Part shown: positions 8,050-15,928 of the stretch, one piece after another
How the letters are laid out: each line of letters opens with the position of its first letter
Position numbering within the stretch: the stretch's first letter is position 1
Position numbers and translations under genes: made by a program
The notes under the pieces: generated by a model
Databases searched by the model: none
Seen by the model: the letters and a program-made list of their open reading frames with translations, nothing else
What the model was told of the DNA's origin: nothing
Origin: Sphaerochaeta halotolerans
Lineage (GTDB): Bacteria; Spirochaetota; Spirochaetia; Sphaerochaetales; Sphaerochaetaceae
Length of the DNA stretch: 38,688 nucleotides
Direction of reading: 5' to 3'
Assembly: GCF_003429665.1 (NCBI RefSeq)
Contig: NZ_QUWK01000017.1
Coordinates: 1 to 38,688, forward strand

Positions 8050-9644
8050 TGTCCAATCCATCAGTTGCATTCATCCTGAATGCCCATCTCCCCTTTGTGA
8101 GGCATCCTGAATACCCACGATTCCTTGAGGAAGATTGGCTCTTCGAATCCATCAGTGAAAGTTATCTTCCAATGCTGAGAATGTTCAACCGTCTTGTGCA
8201 TGACAAGATACAATTCAAGATGACGATAAGCCTGTCTCCCACCCTCTGTTGCATGCTCACCGATCCTGTGCTGAAGGAACGATTCCTTGAGTATCTTGAG
8301 CGTCATATCGAGCTGGGGGAGAAAGAGGTGCTGCGATGCACAAAGGAACAGCCAGAGTTCCTCGAGATGGCACGGTTCTATCTCGACCAGGCACGTGAGA
8401 ATCTTAATGATTTCCAGGACCGTTACCGAGGCAATATCCTGGAGGGTTTCAAGGCGCTGGAGAACAGCGGCCATTTGGAACTGGCTACGACCGCTGCAAC
8501 CCATGCATATCTTCCGCTCTATAAAGACTATCCCACTGCGATCAACGCACAGATAGAACTGGGAGTGCAGTCCTTCCTAACCACCTTCGGTCATCTTCCC
8601 AAGGGGTTCTGGTTGCCGGAGTGTGGGTATTACCCCGGACTTGAGGAATCATTGAAGTACCATGGTATCTCTTGGTTCCAGACAGCAAGCCAGAGCATGT
8701 TGCTCTCTCCCGACAAGGTCGAGTATGGCACCTATCGTCCAGTGCAGTGTCCGAATGGGGTTGCCGCCTTCCCGAGGGATTTCCAGACCACCAGTTTGGT
8801 CTGGTCCAACGCTTCAGGCTATCCTACTGACCGCAACTATCGTGAGTTCTACCGCGATATCGGTTATGACCTTCCAATGGAGTACATCAAGCCCTATATC
8901 CATGAACCCTCACTGAGGGTCTTCACCGGTTACAAATATTGGGCAATCACCGGACAGACAAACCAGAAAGTCCCCTATCGTCGTGATCTTGCTCAAAAGC
9001 GTGTGGCAGATCATGCAAAGAATTTCCTGTACAACGTTCACAAGAAGACCAAGACGCTGGAAGGAGCCCTGGACAAGAATCCGGTGTTTACCTTGGGGTA
9101 TGACGCTGAATTGTTCGGCCATTGGTGGTTTGAAGGTATTGACTGGCTTGAGCAGGTGTTCCGTCAGAACGCAGAACATGAACAGCAAGCATCCTTCGTC
9201 TCTCCATCTACCTTCCTGGCAAAAGAGAGAGACACACTGCAGACCGTGCGACCAGCATTCTCCTCATGGGGCCAGGGTGGCTACAGTGCGGTTTGGCTTG
9301 ATGGATCAAACGCTTGGACCTACCGGCATATTCATAAGGCCATCGAGAGGATGGAAGAACTTGCCGTTCGGTTCAATGACCAGATCAGCCTGAAGCAGAG
9401 GTTCCTTAATCAGGCTGCTCGGGAAGTTCTGCTCTCCATGGCAAGTGATTGGCCGTTCATCCTGTTCAATAAGAGCAGTACTGAATATGCCCAGAAGCGC
9501 ATTGGTGATCATCTGAAAAACTTCAATGTTGTCTATGGGAACATGTGCAAGAATGCTGTGAACACCGAGTGGTTGGTAAAGGCAGAAAAGCGAGATATTT
9601 TATTCAGCGACATCGATTACAACATCTTCAACCCTGAACGGTAA
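8049..9644 (+). CDS. GH57 1,4-alpha-glucan branching enzyme
   Basis: Transfers alpha-1,4-glucan segments to form alpha-1,6 branches in glycogen-like polymers. The 531 residues show the GH57 branching-enzyme motifs: LNAHLPFVRHPE at the N-terminus, FWLPECGYYPG holding the nucleophile Glu, and GYDAELFGHWWFEG holding the catalytic Asp, followed by the helical C-terminal domain (DUF1957) seen in the Thermus and Thermococcus enzymes. The ATG at 8049 is 7 nt after AAGGGGG and overlaps the previous stop by one base. It is the second and last gene of its operon; a terminator follows. The second GH57 enzyme at 4086-6416 may act on the same polymer. Confidence 0.92.
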   Translation: MSNPSVAFILNAHLPFVRHPEYPRFLEEDWLFESISESYLPMLRMFNRLVHDKIQFKMTISLSPTLCCMLTDPVLKERFLEYLERHIELGEKEVLRCTKEQPEFLEMARFYLDQARENLNDFQDRYRGNILEGFKALENSGHLELATTAATHAYLPLYKDYPTAINAQIELGVQSFLTTFGHLPKGFWLPECGYYPGLEESLKYHGISWFQTASQSMLLSPDKVEYGTYRPVQCPNGVAAFPRDFQTTSLVWSNASGYPTDRNYREFYRDIGYDLPMEYIKPYIHEPSLRVFTGYKYWAITGQTNQKVPYRRDLAQKRVADHAKNFLYNVHKKTKTLEGALDKNPVFTLGYDAELFGHWWFEGIDWLEQVFRQNAEHEQQASFVSPSTFLAKERDTLQTVRPAFSSWGQGGYSAVWLDGSNAWTYRHIHKAIERMEELAVRFNDQISLKQRFLNQAAREVLLSMASDWPFILFNKSSTEYAQKRIGDHLKNFNVVYGNMCKNAVNTEWLVKAEKRDILFSDIDYNIFNPER

Positions 9645-9664
9645 GTAACGATTTGCTTTGAACG

Positions 9665-9693
9665 ATCCCCTTCCTTTTTGGAGGGGATTTTTT
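9665..9693 (+). terminator. Intrinsic terminator after the branching enzyme
   Basis: ATCCCCT (9665-9671) pairs with AGGGGAT (9682-9688), followed by TTTTT. The T-run is itself one arm of a second AT-rich hairpin (TTTTTTCTG-tatt-CAGAAAAAA, about 9688-9709), which may strengthen release. Confidence 0.8.
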
Positions 9694-9797
9694 CTGTATT
9701 CAGAAAAAAACCGTGAATTATTATGAAAAGGTACACGCTTGTTAAGCAGTGAGCAACAATTTTATCTCTATACCGGTGGAAAGGCAAGAAAGTTTGG

Positions 9798-9853
9798 TTG
9801 TACTGTGGTGGTAAGAAGTGTACATTTATGGATGTAAGTGGGAGAAAATCCCA
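9798..9853 (+). promoter_or_regulatory. mraZ upstream control region with AAGTG repeats
   Basis: The 237 nt between the branching enzyme and mraZ contain no gene. A possible promoter is TTGTAC (9798-9803), 17 nt, TACATT (9821-9826). AAGTGT (9816) and AAGTGG (9836) are direct repeats exactly 20 nt apart around the -10 and start site, and TGGGA-gaaaa-TCCCA (9839-9853) is a perfect small inverted repeat in the leader. MraZ is known to repress its own operon through repeated TGGG- or AAGTG-type boxes, so these are candidate MraZ sites; the fit is suggestive only. Confidence 0.3.
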
Positions 9854-9881
9854 AATCATGAATACGGTGAGGAGCCTGGTC

Positions 9882-10337
9882 ATGTTGACTGGTGAGTTTT
9901 ACAACACCATAGACGACAAGGGTCGTATACTCATCCCTTCCCGATTGCGTAGTGCAATGGAAGGGGATGCCCTCTATGTGACCAGAGGTCTGGAGAATTG
10001 TCTCTGGTTGATGCTTCCCTCCGATTTTGAAAAACTTAAGAACACCATCATGAATGGCCCCGGTGCAATGTTTGACCGGAAACTCAGGATTCTGCAACGT
10101 GGCATGATTGCTCCCGCGCAGTTGTGCGACTTTGACAAGGTGGGAAGGATCAACATTCCCCAAAGCCTAAGGGAGAGTGTCTCCCTTGCTGCGAAAGAGG
10201 AGTCAGTACTCCTTGGAACCGGTAATTACCTGGAGCTTTGGAATCGGAGCGCCTATGAACAGTACCTGCATGCAAGCATGGATGAATTCCTTGACGCAGC
10301 ACAGTCGCTTAGTGAAATGATCAGGGAGGACTTCTGA
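9882..10337 (+). CDS. mraZ: Transcriptional regulator MraZ
   Basis: Heads the division and cell wall cluster, as in most bacteria, and normally represses it by binding repeats upstream of itself. The 151 residues contain two tandem AbrB-like halves, each with the DxxxR motif: DDKGRILIP (11-19) and DKVGRINIP (85-93). The ATG at 9882 is chosen because GAGGAG (9869-9874) sits 7 nt before it and family members begin with a similar MLTGEFYNTID; the frame stays open 28 codons further upstream without family similarity. The stop TGA overlaps the rsmH ATG by one base. Confidence 0.95.
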   Translation: MLTGEFYNTIDDKGRILIPSRLRSAMEGDALYVTRGLENCLWLMLPSDFEKLKNTIMNGPGAMFDRKLRILQRGMIAPAQLCDFDKVGRINIPQSLRESVSLAAKEESVLLGTGNYLELWNRSAYEQYLHASMDEFLDAAQSLSEMIREDF

Positions 10338-11227
10338 TGGAGTATGTTCACTACCCAGTGATGACCCAAGAAATCCTTGAATACTTGGTCCCTCCTCAGG
10401 ACCGTCCTGCAAAGATGGTTGACTGTACCTGCGGCGAGGGTGGCCATACGTTCCTGTTCCTTTCCAAATATCCAAATCTGGAAGTTGTAGGGCTGGATCG
10501 TGACCGTGAAATCCAGCAGAAGGCAATCAAGAGGATGGAACCTTTTGCAGACCGTTTTACCGCCAAGAATATCTGGTTCGATGATTTTTTTTCCGACTAT
10601 CAGGAACAGGACCTGGATCTGGTACTCTTCGACCTGGGAATTTCCAGTTTTCACTTTGAGGAGTCCGAACGAGGGTTCTCTTTCCGCAAGGATGAAGAAC
10701 TGGATATGCGCTTGGACAAGGATGCCCCGATCAGTGCGCAGGATGTGGTAAACGGGTATCAAGAGAAACGGCTTGCGGACGTCATCTATCAGTTTGGTGA
10801 GGAGCGTTACTCCCGGCGTATCGCGCGGGCGATCGTTGAGGAGCGAAAGTTGCACAGGATTACTGGCAGCGAAGAATTGGCCTCCATCATCTATAAGTCG
10901 GTTCCCCCCAATTATCGCTATGGCAGGATCCATCCTGCTACCCGAAGCTTCCAGGCCATTCGAATCGAGGTGAATCGGGAGCTGGACAGAATTGAACCCG
11001 CACTCAAAGGCGCAGTCAATGCCTTGAAAAGCGGGGGAAGACTGGCGGTCATCAGTTTCCATTCTTTGGAGGATCGCCCGGTGAAGTGGCTCTTCAAGGG
11101 AATGGCTGAGGGAAGTGAGGCAGTCATAAGGATCCTTACAAAAAAACCCCTGGTACCCAGCGAAAATGAAGTAAGGGAGAACCCAGCAAGCAGGAGTGCA
11201 AAACTGAGAATCATCGAGAAGCTCTAA
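10337..11227 (+). CDS. rsmH: 16S rRNA (cytosine(1402)-N4)-methyltransferase
   Basis: Methylates C1402 in the ribosomal P site using S-adenosylmethionine. The 296 residues start with YVHYPVMTQEILEYL, contain the SAM loop VDCTCGEGGHT (28-38), the acidic GLDRD, then DLVLFDLGISSFHFE, ERGFSFRKDEELDMR and the late VISFHSLEDRPVK, all characteristic of RsmH. It overlaps the mraZ stop by one base and is followed by a strong ribosome binding site for the FtsL-like gene. Its place directly after mraZ is conserved across bacteria. Confidence 0.97.
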   Translation: MEYVHYPVMTQEILEYLVPPQDRPAKMVDCTCGEGGHTFLFLSKYPNLEVVGLDRDREIQQKAIKRMEPFADRFTAKNIWFDDFFSDYQEQDLDLVLFDLGISSFHFEESERGFSFRKDEELDMRLDKDAPISAQDVVNGYQEKRLADVIYQFGEERYSRRIARAIVEERKLHRITGSEELASIIYKSVPPNYRYGRIHPATRSFQAIRIEVNRELDRIEPALKGAVNALKSGGRLAVISFHSLEDRPVKWLFKGMAEGSEAVIRILTKKPLVPSENEVRENPASRSAKLRIIEKL

Positions 11228-11240
11228 AGGAGGCGATGTT

Positions 11241-11585
11241 ATGGTACAGGATTGGTACACGGTGGAGATAGACAGACAACCGTCTGCAAAGCACCATCAC
11301 TCTGAGCGCCTCCAACACGCCATGATCCTGGGTATGTTGTTTCTCCTTATGGCAGCCATATTCCTCCCGCTCTGGCAGCGTGGGATCAATCGCTCACTTG
11401 AAATGGAATATCAGAGACTGTTGGAGAATCGTCAGGCGTTGGAAGAGGAACAGCAGGTCCTGATGGCAAGTATTTCCTCCCTCAGCATGCCTGAAGCCTT
11501 GACATCTGGAGCTTGGGAGAAAGCCCTCGTATTCCAGCCCATCAAAGCGGAGGCTGTACTGGGAATCTCAAGGAGCAACCAATGA
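11241..11585 (+). CDS. ftsL: FtsL-like cell division protein
   Basis: A 114-residue protein between rsmH and murF, where ftsL normally sits. It has a basic and histidine-rich cytosolic tail (1-25), one membrane span (about 26-46) and a periplasmic coiled coil rich in Glu, Gln and Leu (about 50-80), which is the FtsL/DivIC layout. FtsL sequences are poorly conserved, so the call rests on topology and position. In the divisome FtsL links FtsQ to the FtsW-FtsI synthase. AAAGGAGG (11226-11233) is a near-perfect ribosome binding site. The gene normally next, ftsI, is absent here; a class B PBP lies at 24806-26473. Confidence 0.75.
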   Translation: MVQDWYTVEIDRQPSAKHHHSERLQHAMILGMLFLLMAAIFLPLWQRGINRSLEMEYQRLLENRQALEEEQQVLMASISSLSMPEALTSGAWEKALVFQPIKAEAVLGISRSNQ

Positions 11586-12979
11586 ACAGCTACCAGCATA
11601 TTGACCAGTTTGCCTTTACCGCCTCATCCATTGCCTCTCTTTGTCAGGCAACTTGCATCAGAAGTACTTCCTCGCTCATTGTTGACGTACAGATAGACAG
11701 CAGACTCTGTTCCAGTGGTAGCCTCTTCTTTGCTTTGAAAGGAGAGCATACCGATGGTTTTACATACATCAAGGCTGTATCTGAAAAAGGAGCAGCCGCA
11801 GTCGTAGTACCTTCTGAACATGCACAGGATGCAATGCACTTGTGCGATTGCGCCATTCTTGTGAGTGATGATGTACTTGCAAGTCTCCATGCCCTTTCCC
11901 GTTCATACCTCTCCTTATTCCCCCAGTTGACCACTGTAGGAGTCACGGGTAGCTGTGGAAAGAGTACTACCAAGGAAGCTATAGCCTGTATAGCTGGACA
12001 ACTGGGGCCTACCGCCAAGACCCCTGGAAACCTCAACAGTGAATATGGTCTTCCCCTGAGTACCTTCTCCTTGGAAAAACAGAGCCGCTATGGAATCTTT
12101 GAGATGGGTATCGACCATGTCGGAGAAATGGACAGAATGGTTTCCATACTCAAGCCTACTCTTGGATTGTTGACAAATATCGGCATCTCCCATCTTGAAA
12201 AGCTTGGAAGCCAGGAAATCATCGCCCAAGAGAAGGCTAAAATATTCCATCCCGACCTTGAGGCCGGTTTTGTAAGCCGTTCATGCAAGCATCTTCCACG
12301 CATAGAGAAACAAGCCTCAAGAACACTATACCGGTATGATGCGGATGCAGTGCAAGCTGTCGACATGGGGCTGGAAGGCTGGTTGGTTACCTATGGAGGG
12401 GAGACCTTCCAGATCAGGGCAGTAGGAAAGCATCTGCTCGAAGATGTTGTTGGTGCTATTACAGTGGGAGCCTATCTTGGGGCAAGTCCGAGGGAGATAG
12501 CCCGCTCGTTGGAAGGATTCACTCCGATGCCGGGAAGAAGCTCAGTGCACAGAAGCGACATCACCATCATTGATGATTCCTACAATGCCAGCCTGGATTC
12601 CACCAGGAGTATCATCTCCTATGTCTCCAATCTCAGGTGGGGAGGGGAAAAGAAAGTAGTGCTTGGACCGATGAAGGAACTGGGAACTCAATCACAGGCA
12701 GCCCACCGCGCCGTTGCGAATCTGCTTGCCAGATCAACGTTTGCTAGAGCCTATCTCTTCGGCAGTGAGATGGAAGAGGCCGCCAGCCAACTACGGCGTC
12801 TTGGCTATGCTGACAAGGTTTTGTTTACTGAGAACTTTGAGGAGCTGGAACACAGTGTAGAAAAACAGAGCAATCGGGGTGACCTGTTCCTGCTCAAGGC
12901 CTCTCGTTCTGTTGGTATGGAACGCATGATTCCTTCCCTCACCGAATATGCTGCAAGGAGGCCCCTACGGTATGCCTGA
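11582..12979 (+). CDS. murF: UDP-N-acetylmuramoyl-tripeptide:D-alanyl-D-alanine ligase
   Basis: ATP-dependent cytosolic ligase that adds D-Ala-D-Ala to the UDP-MurNAc-tripeptide, the last soluble step before MraY. The 465 residues show the N-terminal substrate domain (IDSRLCSSGSLFFALKGEHTDGF), the P-loop VTGSCGKST (121-129), NLNSEYGLPLS, FEMGIDHVGEM and the C-terminal-domain motif DDSYNAS. The ATG at 11582 lies 6 nt after AAGGAG (11570-11575) and overlaps the ftsL stop as ATGA. The upstream extension of the frame to 11513 lies inside ftsL and is not needed. The usual neighbours murE and murD are missing from the cluster. Confidence 0.95.
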   Translation: MNSYQHIDQFAFTASSIASLCQATCIRSTSSLIVDVQIDSRLCSSGSLFFALKGEHTDGFTYIKAVSEKGAAAVVVPSEHAQDAMHLCDCAILVSDDVLASLHALSRSYLSLFPQLTTVGVTGSCGKSTTKEAIACIAGQLGPTAKTPGNLNSEYGLPLSTFSLEKQSRYGIFEMGIDHVGEMDRMVSILKPTLGLLTNIGISHLEKLGSQEIIAQEKAKIFHPDLEAGFVSRSCKHLPRIEKQASRTLYRYDADAVQAVDMGLEGWLVTYGGETFQIRAVGKHLLEDVVGAITVGAYLGASPREIARSLEGFTPMPGRSSVHRSDITIIDDSYNASLDSTRSIISYVSNLRWGGEKKVVLGPMKELGTQSQAAHRAVANLLARSTFARAYLFGSEMEEAASQLRRLGYADKVLFTENFEELEHSVEKQSNRGDLFLLKASRSVGMERMIPSLTEYAARRPLRYA

Positions 12980-13907
12980 TAGGTTGCTGCTCCTATTTAT
13001 GCTTTCCTTTGTTGCAACCTTCGTAATCTCGAAGGTTCTGCTGTTTTTTGTAAAAAAGAGCGACATTGCCGTCAAGCCGGAGCTCATGGCCTTCCAGAGG
13101 CAAAAAGCAGGGACTCCAGTACTTGGCGGACTGGCATTCACCTTGGGAACCTTGTTGATTTCCCTGTTTGATCCAGCATTAGCCGATCCCCAGGTACTTT
13201 TCCCCTTGTTTGCCTTGGTTGTTTTTGCGGGAATCGGTTTTCTTGATGACCAAATGAAAAGCAAGCATTCCAATGGGGATGGATTGCCTTCCATGGTGAA
13301 ACTGCTACTGCAGATGCAGGGTGCAGTGTTGCTGTTGGTCTTGGCCAACTGGCAGAACTTGCTTGACACCCGTATTGATTTGATGGTTTTCCAGCTTGAT
13401 CTGGGAATTGGGTACTACGTGTTTGCCTTGTTGTACATTCTCTATTTCGTAAATGCAGTGAACATTACCGATGGGCTCGATGCATTGGCTGCAGGAAGCA
13501 CGTTCCCTATGCTCCTATTGCTCATCATGTTCTCCCAAAGGCAGGGCGTTCCAGCTTCCAGCGCATTGCTGGGTTCCTTGTTTGCCTTTCTTTTCTTCAA
13601 TCTTCCTCCTGCACGATACTTCATGGGGGATTGTGGAAGTCATGCGCTTGGTGCTTATATTGCAATGTCGGCACTCCTGATGGGCTGTGAGCTGGCAATC
13701 TTCCTTGCCAGTGGCTTGTTCCTCCTTGAACTGGCATCCAGCCTGATTCAGATTATTTCCATCAGGCGGTTTGGACGCAAGGTATTTACCATTGCACCAT
13801 TACACCATGCCTACGAACTCAAGGGAGTGAAAGAGGGCCGTATCGTGCTTGGTTTCACCTTTGTCTCCTGGTTGTTTGCAGCAGTTTCATTGCTGATAAG
13901 CAGGTGA
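12972..13907 (+). CDS. mraY: Phospho-N-acetylmuramoyl-pentapeptide transferase MraY with altered HHH motif
   Basis: Membrane enzyme that transfers phospho-MurNAc-pentapeptide to undecaprenyl phosphate, making lipid I. The 311 residues are almost entirely membrane helices and carry KAGTPVLGG (45-53), the DD pair (92-93), NAVNITDGLD (161-170), FMGDCGS with Asp220, and APLHHAYELKG (275-285). The last is normally PxHHH(Y/F)E; the third histidine is Ala280. The aspartates needed for Mg and catalysis are all kept, so it is probably functional. The ATG at 12972 is 10 nt after AAGGAGG (12955-12961) and overlaps the murF stop by 8 nt. It is somewhat short beside E. coli MraY (360 residues), mostly in loops. 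Confidence 0.93.
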   Translation: MPDRLLLLFMLSFVATFVISKVLLFFVKKSDIAVKPELMAFQRQKAGTPVLGGLAFTLGTLLISLFDPALADPQVLFPLFALVVFAGIGFLDDQMKSKHSNGDGLPSMVKLLLQMQGAVLLLVLANWQNLLDTRIDLMVFQLDLGIGYYVFALLYILYFVNAVNITDGLDALAAGSTFPMLLLLIMFSQRQGVPASSALLGSLFAFLFFNLPPARYFMGDCGSHALGAYIAMSALLMGCELAIFLASGLFLLELASSLIQIISIRRFGRKVFTIAPLHHAYELKGVKEGRIVLGFTFVSWLFAAVSLLISR

Positions 13908-13912
13908 TGGTC

Positions 13913-15148
13913 ATGGATATACGAAGGGACTTTGACGACTGGCAACAAACAGAAGCACCACTTGAGGAAGGGGGAGGGACCCTGAGTGCCTTCACCTTTC
14001 TCTGTATCGTCATCCTCACCACCTCCCTTGGCCTGATCATGTTGTACAGCGCTTCATACAATGAAGCACTCATCCATGGACTTCCTCATCACTACTTCTT
14101 TACACGACAACTGATGTTCGTAGTCTTGGCCCTGTTTGGATGGTTGGTCATTCGCTACATTCCGCTTCGCTGGGTGGAAAAGATTTCCTATCTTGTGTTG
14201 ACACTATCCATCTTGCTGTTGTTGCTGACACTCTTCAGTCCCTTTGGCCAGGAGCGGCTGGGTTCCAAGCGCTGGTTACAGATTGGGCCGCTTCCCTCTT
14301 TTCAACCTTCAGAATTTGCAAAAGTGGGCATCATCCTTTTCTTCGCCGCATACCATAAGGAGGATCGTAGCACGCAATCCATCATCAAGCAGCATGGGTT
14401 GCCCATTGCATTCAGCTTGCTCATTACCTTGCTGATTTTCCTTCAGAGAGACTACTCATCGGCGGTTTTGTTCCTGGGAATCAGTTTTGCGATGTTGCTT
14501 GCAAGTGGCTTCAGAATCGTGCACATGGTCATTCTTCTTGCATTTCTGATTCCACCAGCAATCGTTGCGATGTTCAGTCAGTCCTACCGCATTAAGCGTA
14601 TTGTTTCATTCCTGTTTCCCGCCCTTGATCCTAGTGGGATGAATTATCAGGTGAGCACCGGTTTGAAGGCCATCTCCTCAGGAGGCCTCTTCGGCGTTGG
14701 TCTTGGGAATGGCACATTCAAGCTTGGGCTCCTACCGGAAGTGCAGAGTGATTTCATCTTTGCCTCGGTCTGTGAGGAGTTGGGGTTTGTCGGTGGAGCA
14801 TTCATACTTGCCCTGTTCCTCATGTTTGCAATACTGGGCTATCATGCAAGTCGCCGAATGCAGGATAGGGACCGTTTTCTCAGCCTGACTGCCTTCGGGT
14901 TGACCAGTATGGTGCTTTTCCAGGCCATTCTTAACCTTGGGGTAGTAACTGCATTGTTGCCACCCACCGGTATCCCGCTACCGTTCTTCAGCCAAGGCGG
15001 AACCAATCTCCTGGTTGTCTTGCTCAGCTGTGCAATGCTGTACCGAATCCTGTTGATCAGTAGTGGCAAGATACCCCTCAACAAGAGTTCCTTGGGGAAA
15101 GAGGAACGAACAGAGATTCATTTCCCTGCGCAAGGGGGTGATCAATGA
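13913..15148 (+). CDS. ftsW: Septal peptidoglycan glycosyltransferase FtsW (SEDS family)
   Basis: Polymerises lipid II at the septum together with a class B PBP. The 411 residues hold about ten membrane helices. SEDS motifs include FQPSEFAKVGIILF, QRDYSSAVLF (a variant of the usual QPDLGT), SGGLFGVGLGNG, LPEVQSDFIFASVCEELGFVGG and LLPPTGIPLPFFSQGG. Three in-frame starts (GTG 13904, ATG 13907, ATG 13913) are possible; the third is chosen because AGGTGAT at 13902-13908 matches the 16S anti-Shine-Dalgarno with usable spacing. The gene follows the mraY stop and overlaps ftsQ as ATGA. RodA is a related alternative, but the location favours FtsW. Confidence 0.92.
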   Translation: MDIRRDFDDWQQTEAPLEEGGGTLSAFTFLCIVILTTSLGLIMLYSASYNEALIHGLPHHYFFTRQLMFVVLALFGWLVIRYIPLRWVEKISYLVLTLSILLLLLTLFSPFGQERLGSKRWLQIGPLPSFQPSEFAKVGIILFFAAYHKEDRSTQSIIKQHGLPIAFSLLITLLIFLQRDYSSAVLFLGISFAMLLASGFRIVHMVILLAFLIPPAIVAMFSQSYRIKRIVSFLFPALDPSGMNYQVSTGLKAISSGGLFGVGLGNGTFKLGLLPEVQSDFIFASVCEELGFVGGAFILALFLMFAILGYHASRRMQDRDRFLSLTAFGLTSMVLFQAILNLGVVTALLPPTGIPLPFFSQGGTNLLVVLLSCAMLYRILLISSGKIPLNKSSLGKEERTEIHFPAQGGDQ

Positions 15149-15903
15149 GACGCGTATCGCTGTGGGTGAAATTGACCGTGTTATTACTCCCCTTGGTTGC
15201 CTTCATGGTACTTGTAACACTTCAATCCCTTCCCCAGTTCAAGGTTGTGACCATCCAGGTTACTGCAGAGCGTGGAAGCGGGAAAGTTCCATCCTCCCTC
15301 AAGGAGTATCTTGCAACCTTTGTGGGACTCTCCCTTTTTGATTTGAATCTCTATCGTCTGGAACGAGAATTGGGCGAATATCCAACAGTATCCTCTGTGC
15401 AGCTCCACAGAAAATTGCCCTCTTCGCTCTTGGCAACAGTCTATTTGGTTCAAAGTCCTGTCTTGGTACAGACAAGTGATGGAGAAGAGGCTTTTCTGGT
15501 TGAGGGAAATAGGTTGGTGAAAATCCCTGAAGAAGATATTGATGCTTGGAAAGCGGAAGTGGTGACAATAGAGGTGCCCTTTTCCTATGCTCAGATGCTC
15601 CTGACCTATGGACTTGACCGTTCCTTTCAACAGGTGATGGATTTGGCAAATTCTCTTGGAGAGAAAACTACCTTGATAACAAGTATAAAATACGATAATA
15701 ATAGTAGTAACAGCTTTGGAAAGATGGTATTGGAAATCTCATCCCTCAATGCCCGGATTTGGGTGAGGGAGCCTGTAGGAGTGGCCCAGATACAAGCGGC
15801 CGTGGCACTGGCCCAACAGGACCAGCAGGATACACTCTCCTTCCTCAGCTCGGAAGACAAGCGTTATGACCTCTATCGAGAGGGTTTGGTGCGCAGGTGG
15901 TGA
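15145..15903 (+). CDS. ftsQ: Cell division protein FtsQ/DivIB
   Basis: A 252-residue bitopic membrane protein with a short basic cytosolic tail, a membrane span (about 8-28) and a POTRA-like domain (FKVVTIQVTAE through LPSSLLATVYLVQ), followed by the weakly conserved beta domain. FtsQ joins FtsL and FtsB in recruiting and activating FtsW-FtsI. It starts within the ATGA overlap with ftsW, behind the anti-Shine-Dalgarno match AGGGGGTGAT, and is followed by ftsA in the usual order ftsW-ftsQ-ftsA-ftsZ. The low-complexity stretch YDNNSSNSF near residue 180 is a likely surface loop. Confidence 0.88.
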   Translation: MRRVSLWVKLTVLLLPLVAFMVLVTLQSLPQFKVVTIQVTAERGSGKVPSSLKEYLATFVGLSLFDLNLYRLERELGEYPTVSSVQLHRKLPSSLLATVYLVQSPVLVQTSDGEEAFLVEGNRLVKIPEEDIDAWKAEVVTIEVPFSYAQMLLTYGLDRSFQQVMDLANSLGEKTTLITSIKYDNNSSNSFGKMVLEISSLNARIWVREPVGVAQIQAAVALAQQDQQDTLSFLSSEDKRYDLYREGLVRRW

Positions 15904-15928
15904 GACCGACCAGAAGGGGGTTGTTGTA

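Noticed and set aside
10253..11260. 335-codon open frame on the minus strand opposite rsmH
   Set aside because: It is fully covered by rsmH and the mraZ end, whose products are clearly conserved; no family similarity in the antisense translation.
15679..15720. Low-complexity AT-rich stretch in ftsQ as a possible frameshift or slippage site
   Set aside because: The reading frame continues intact through it and encodes a plausible Asn/Ser-rich loop in a variable domain.
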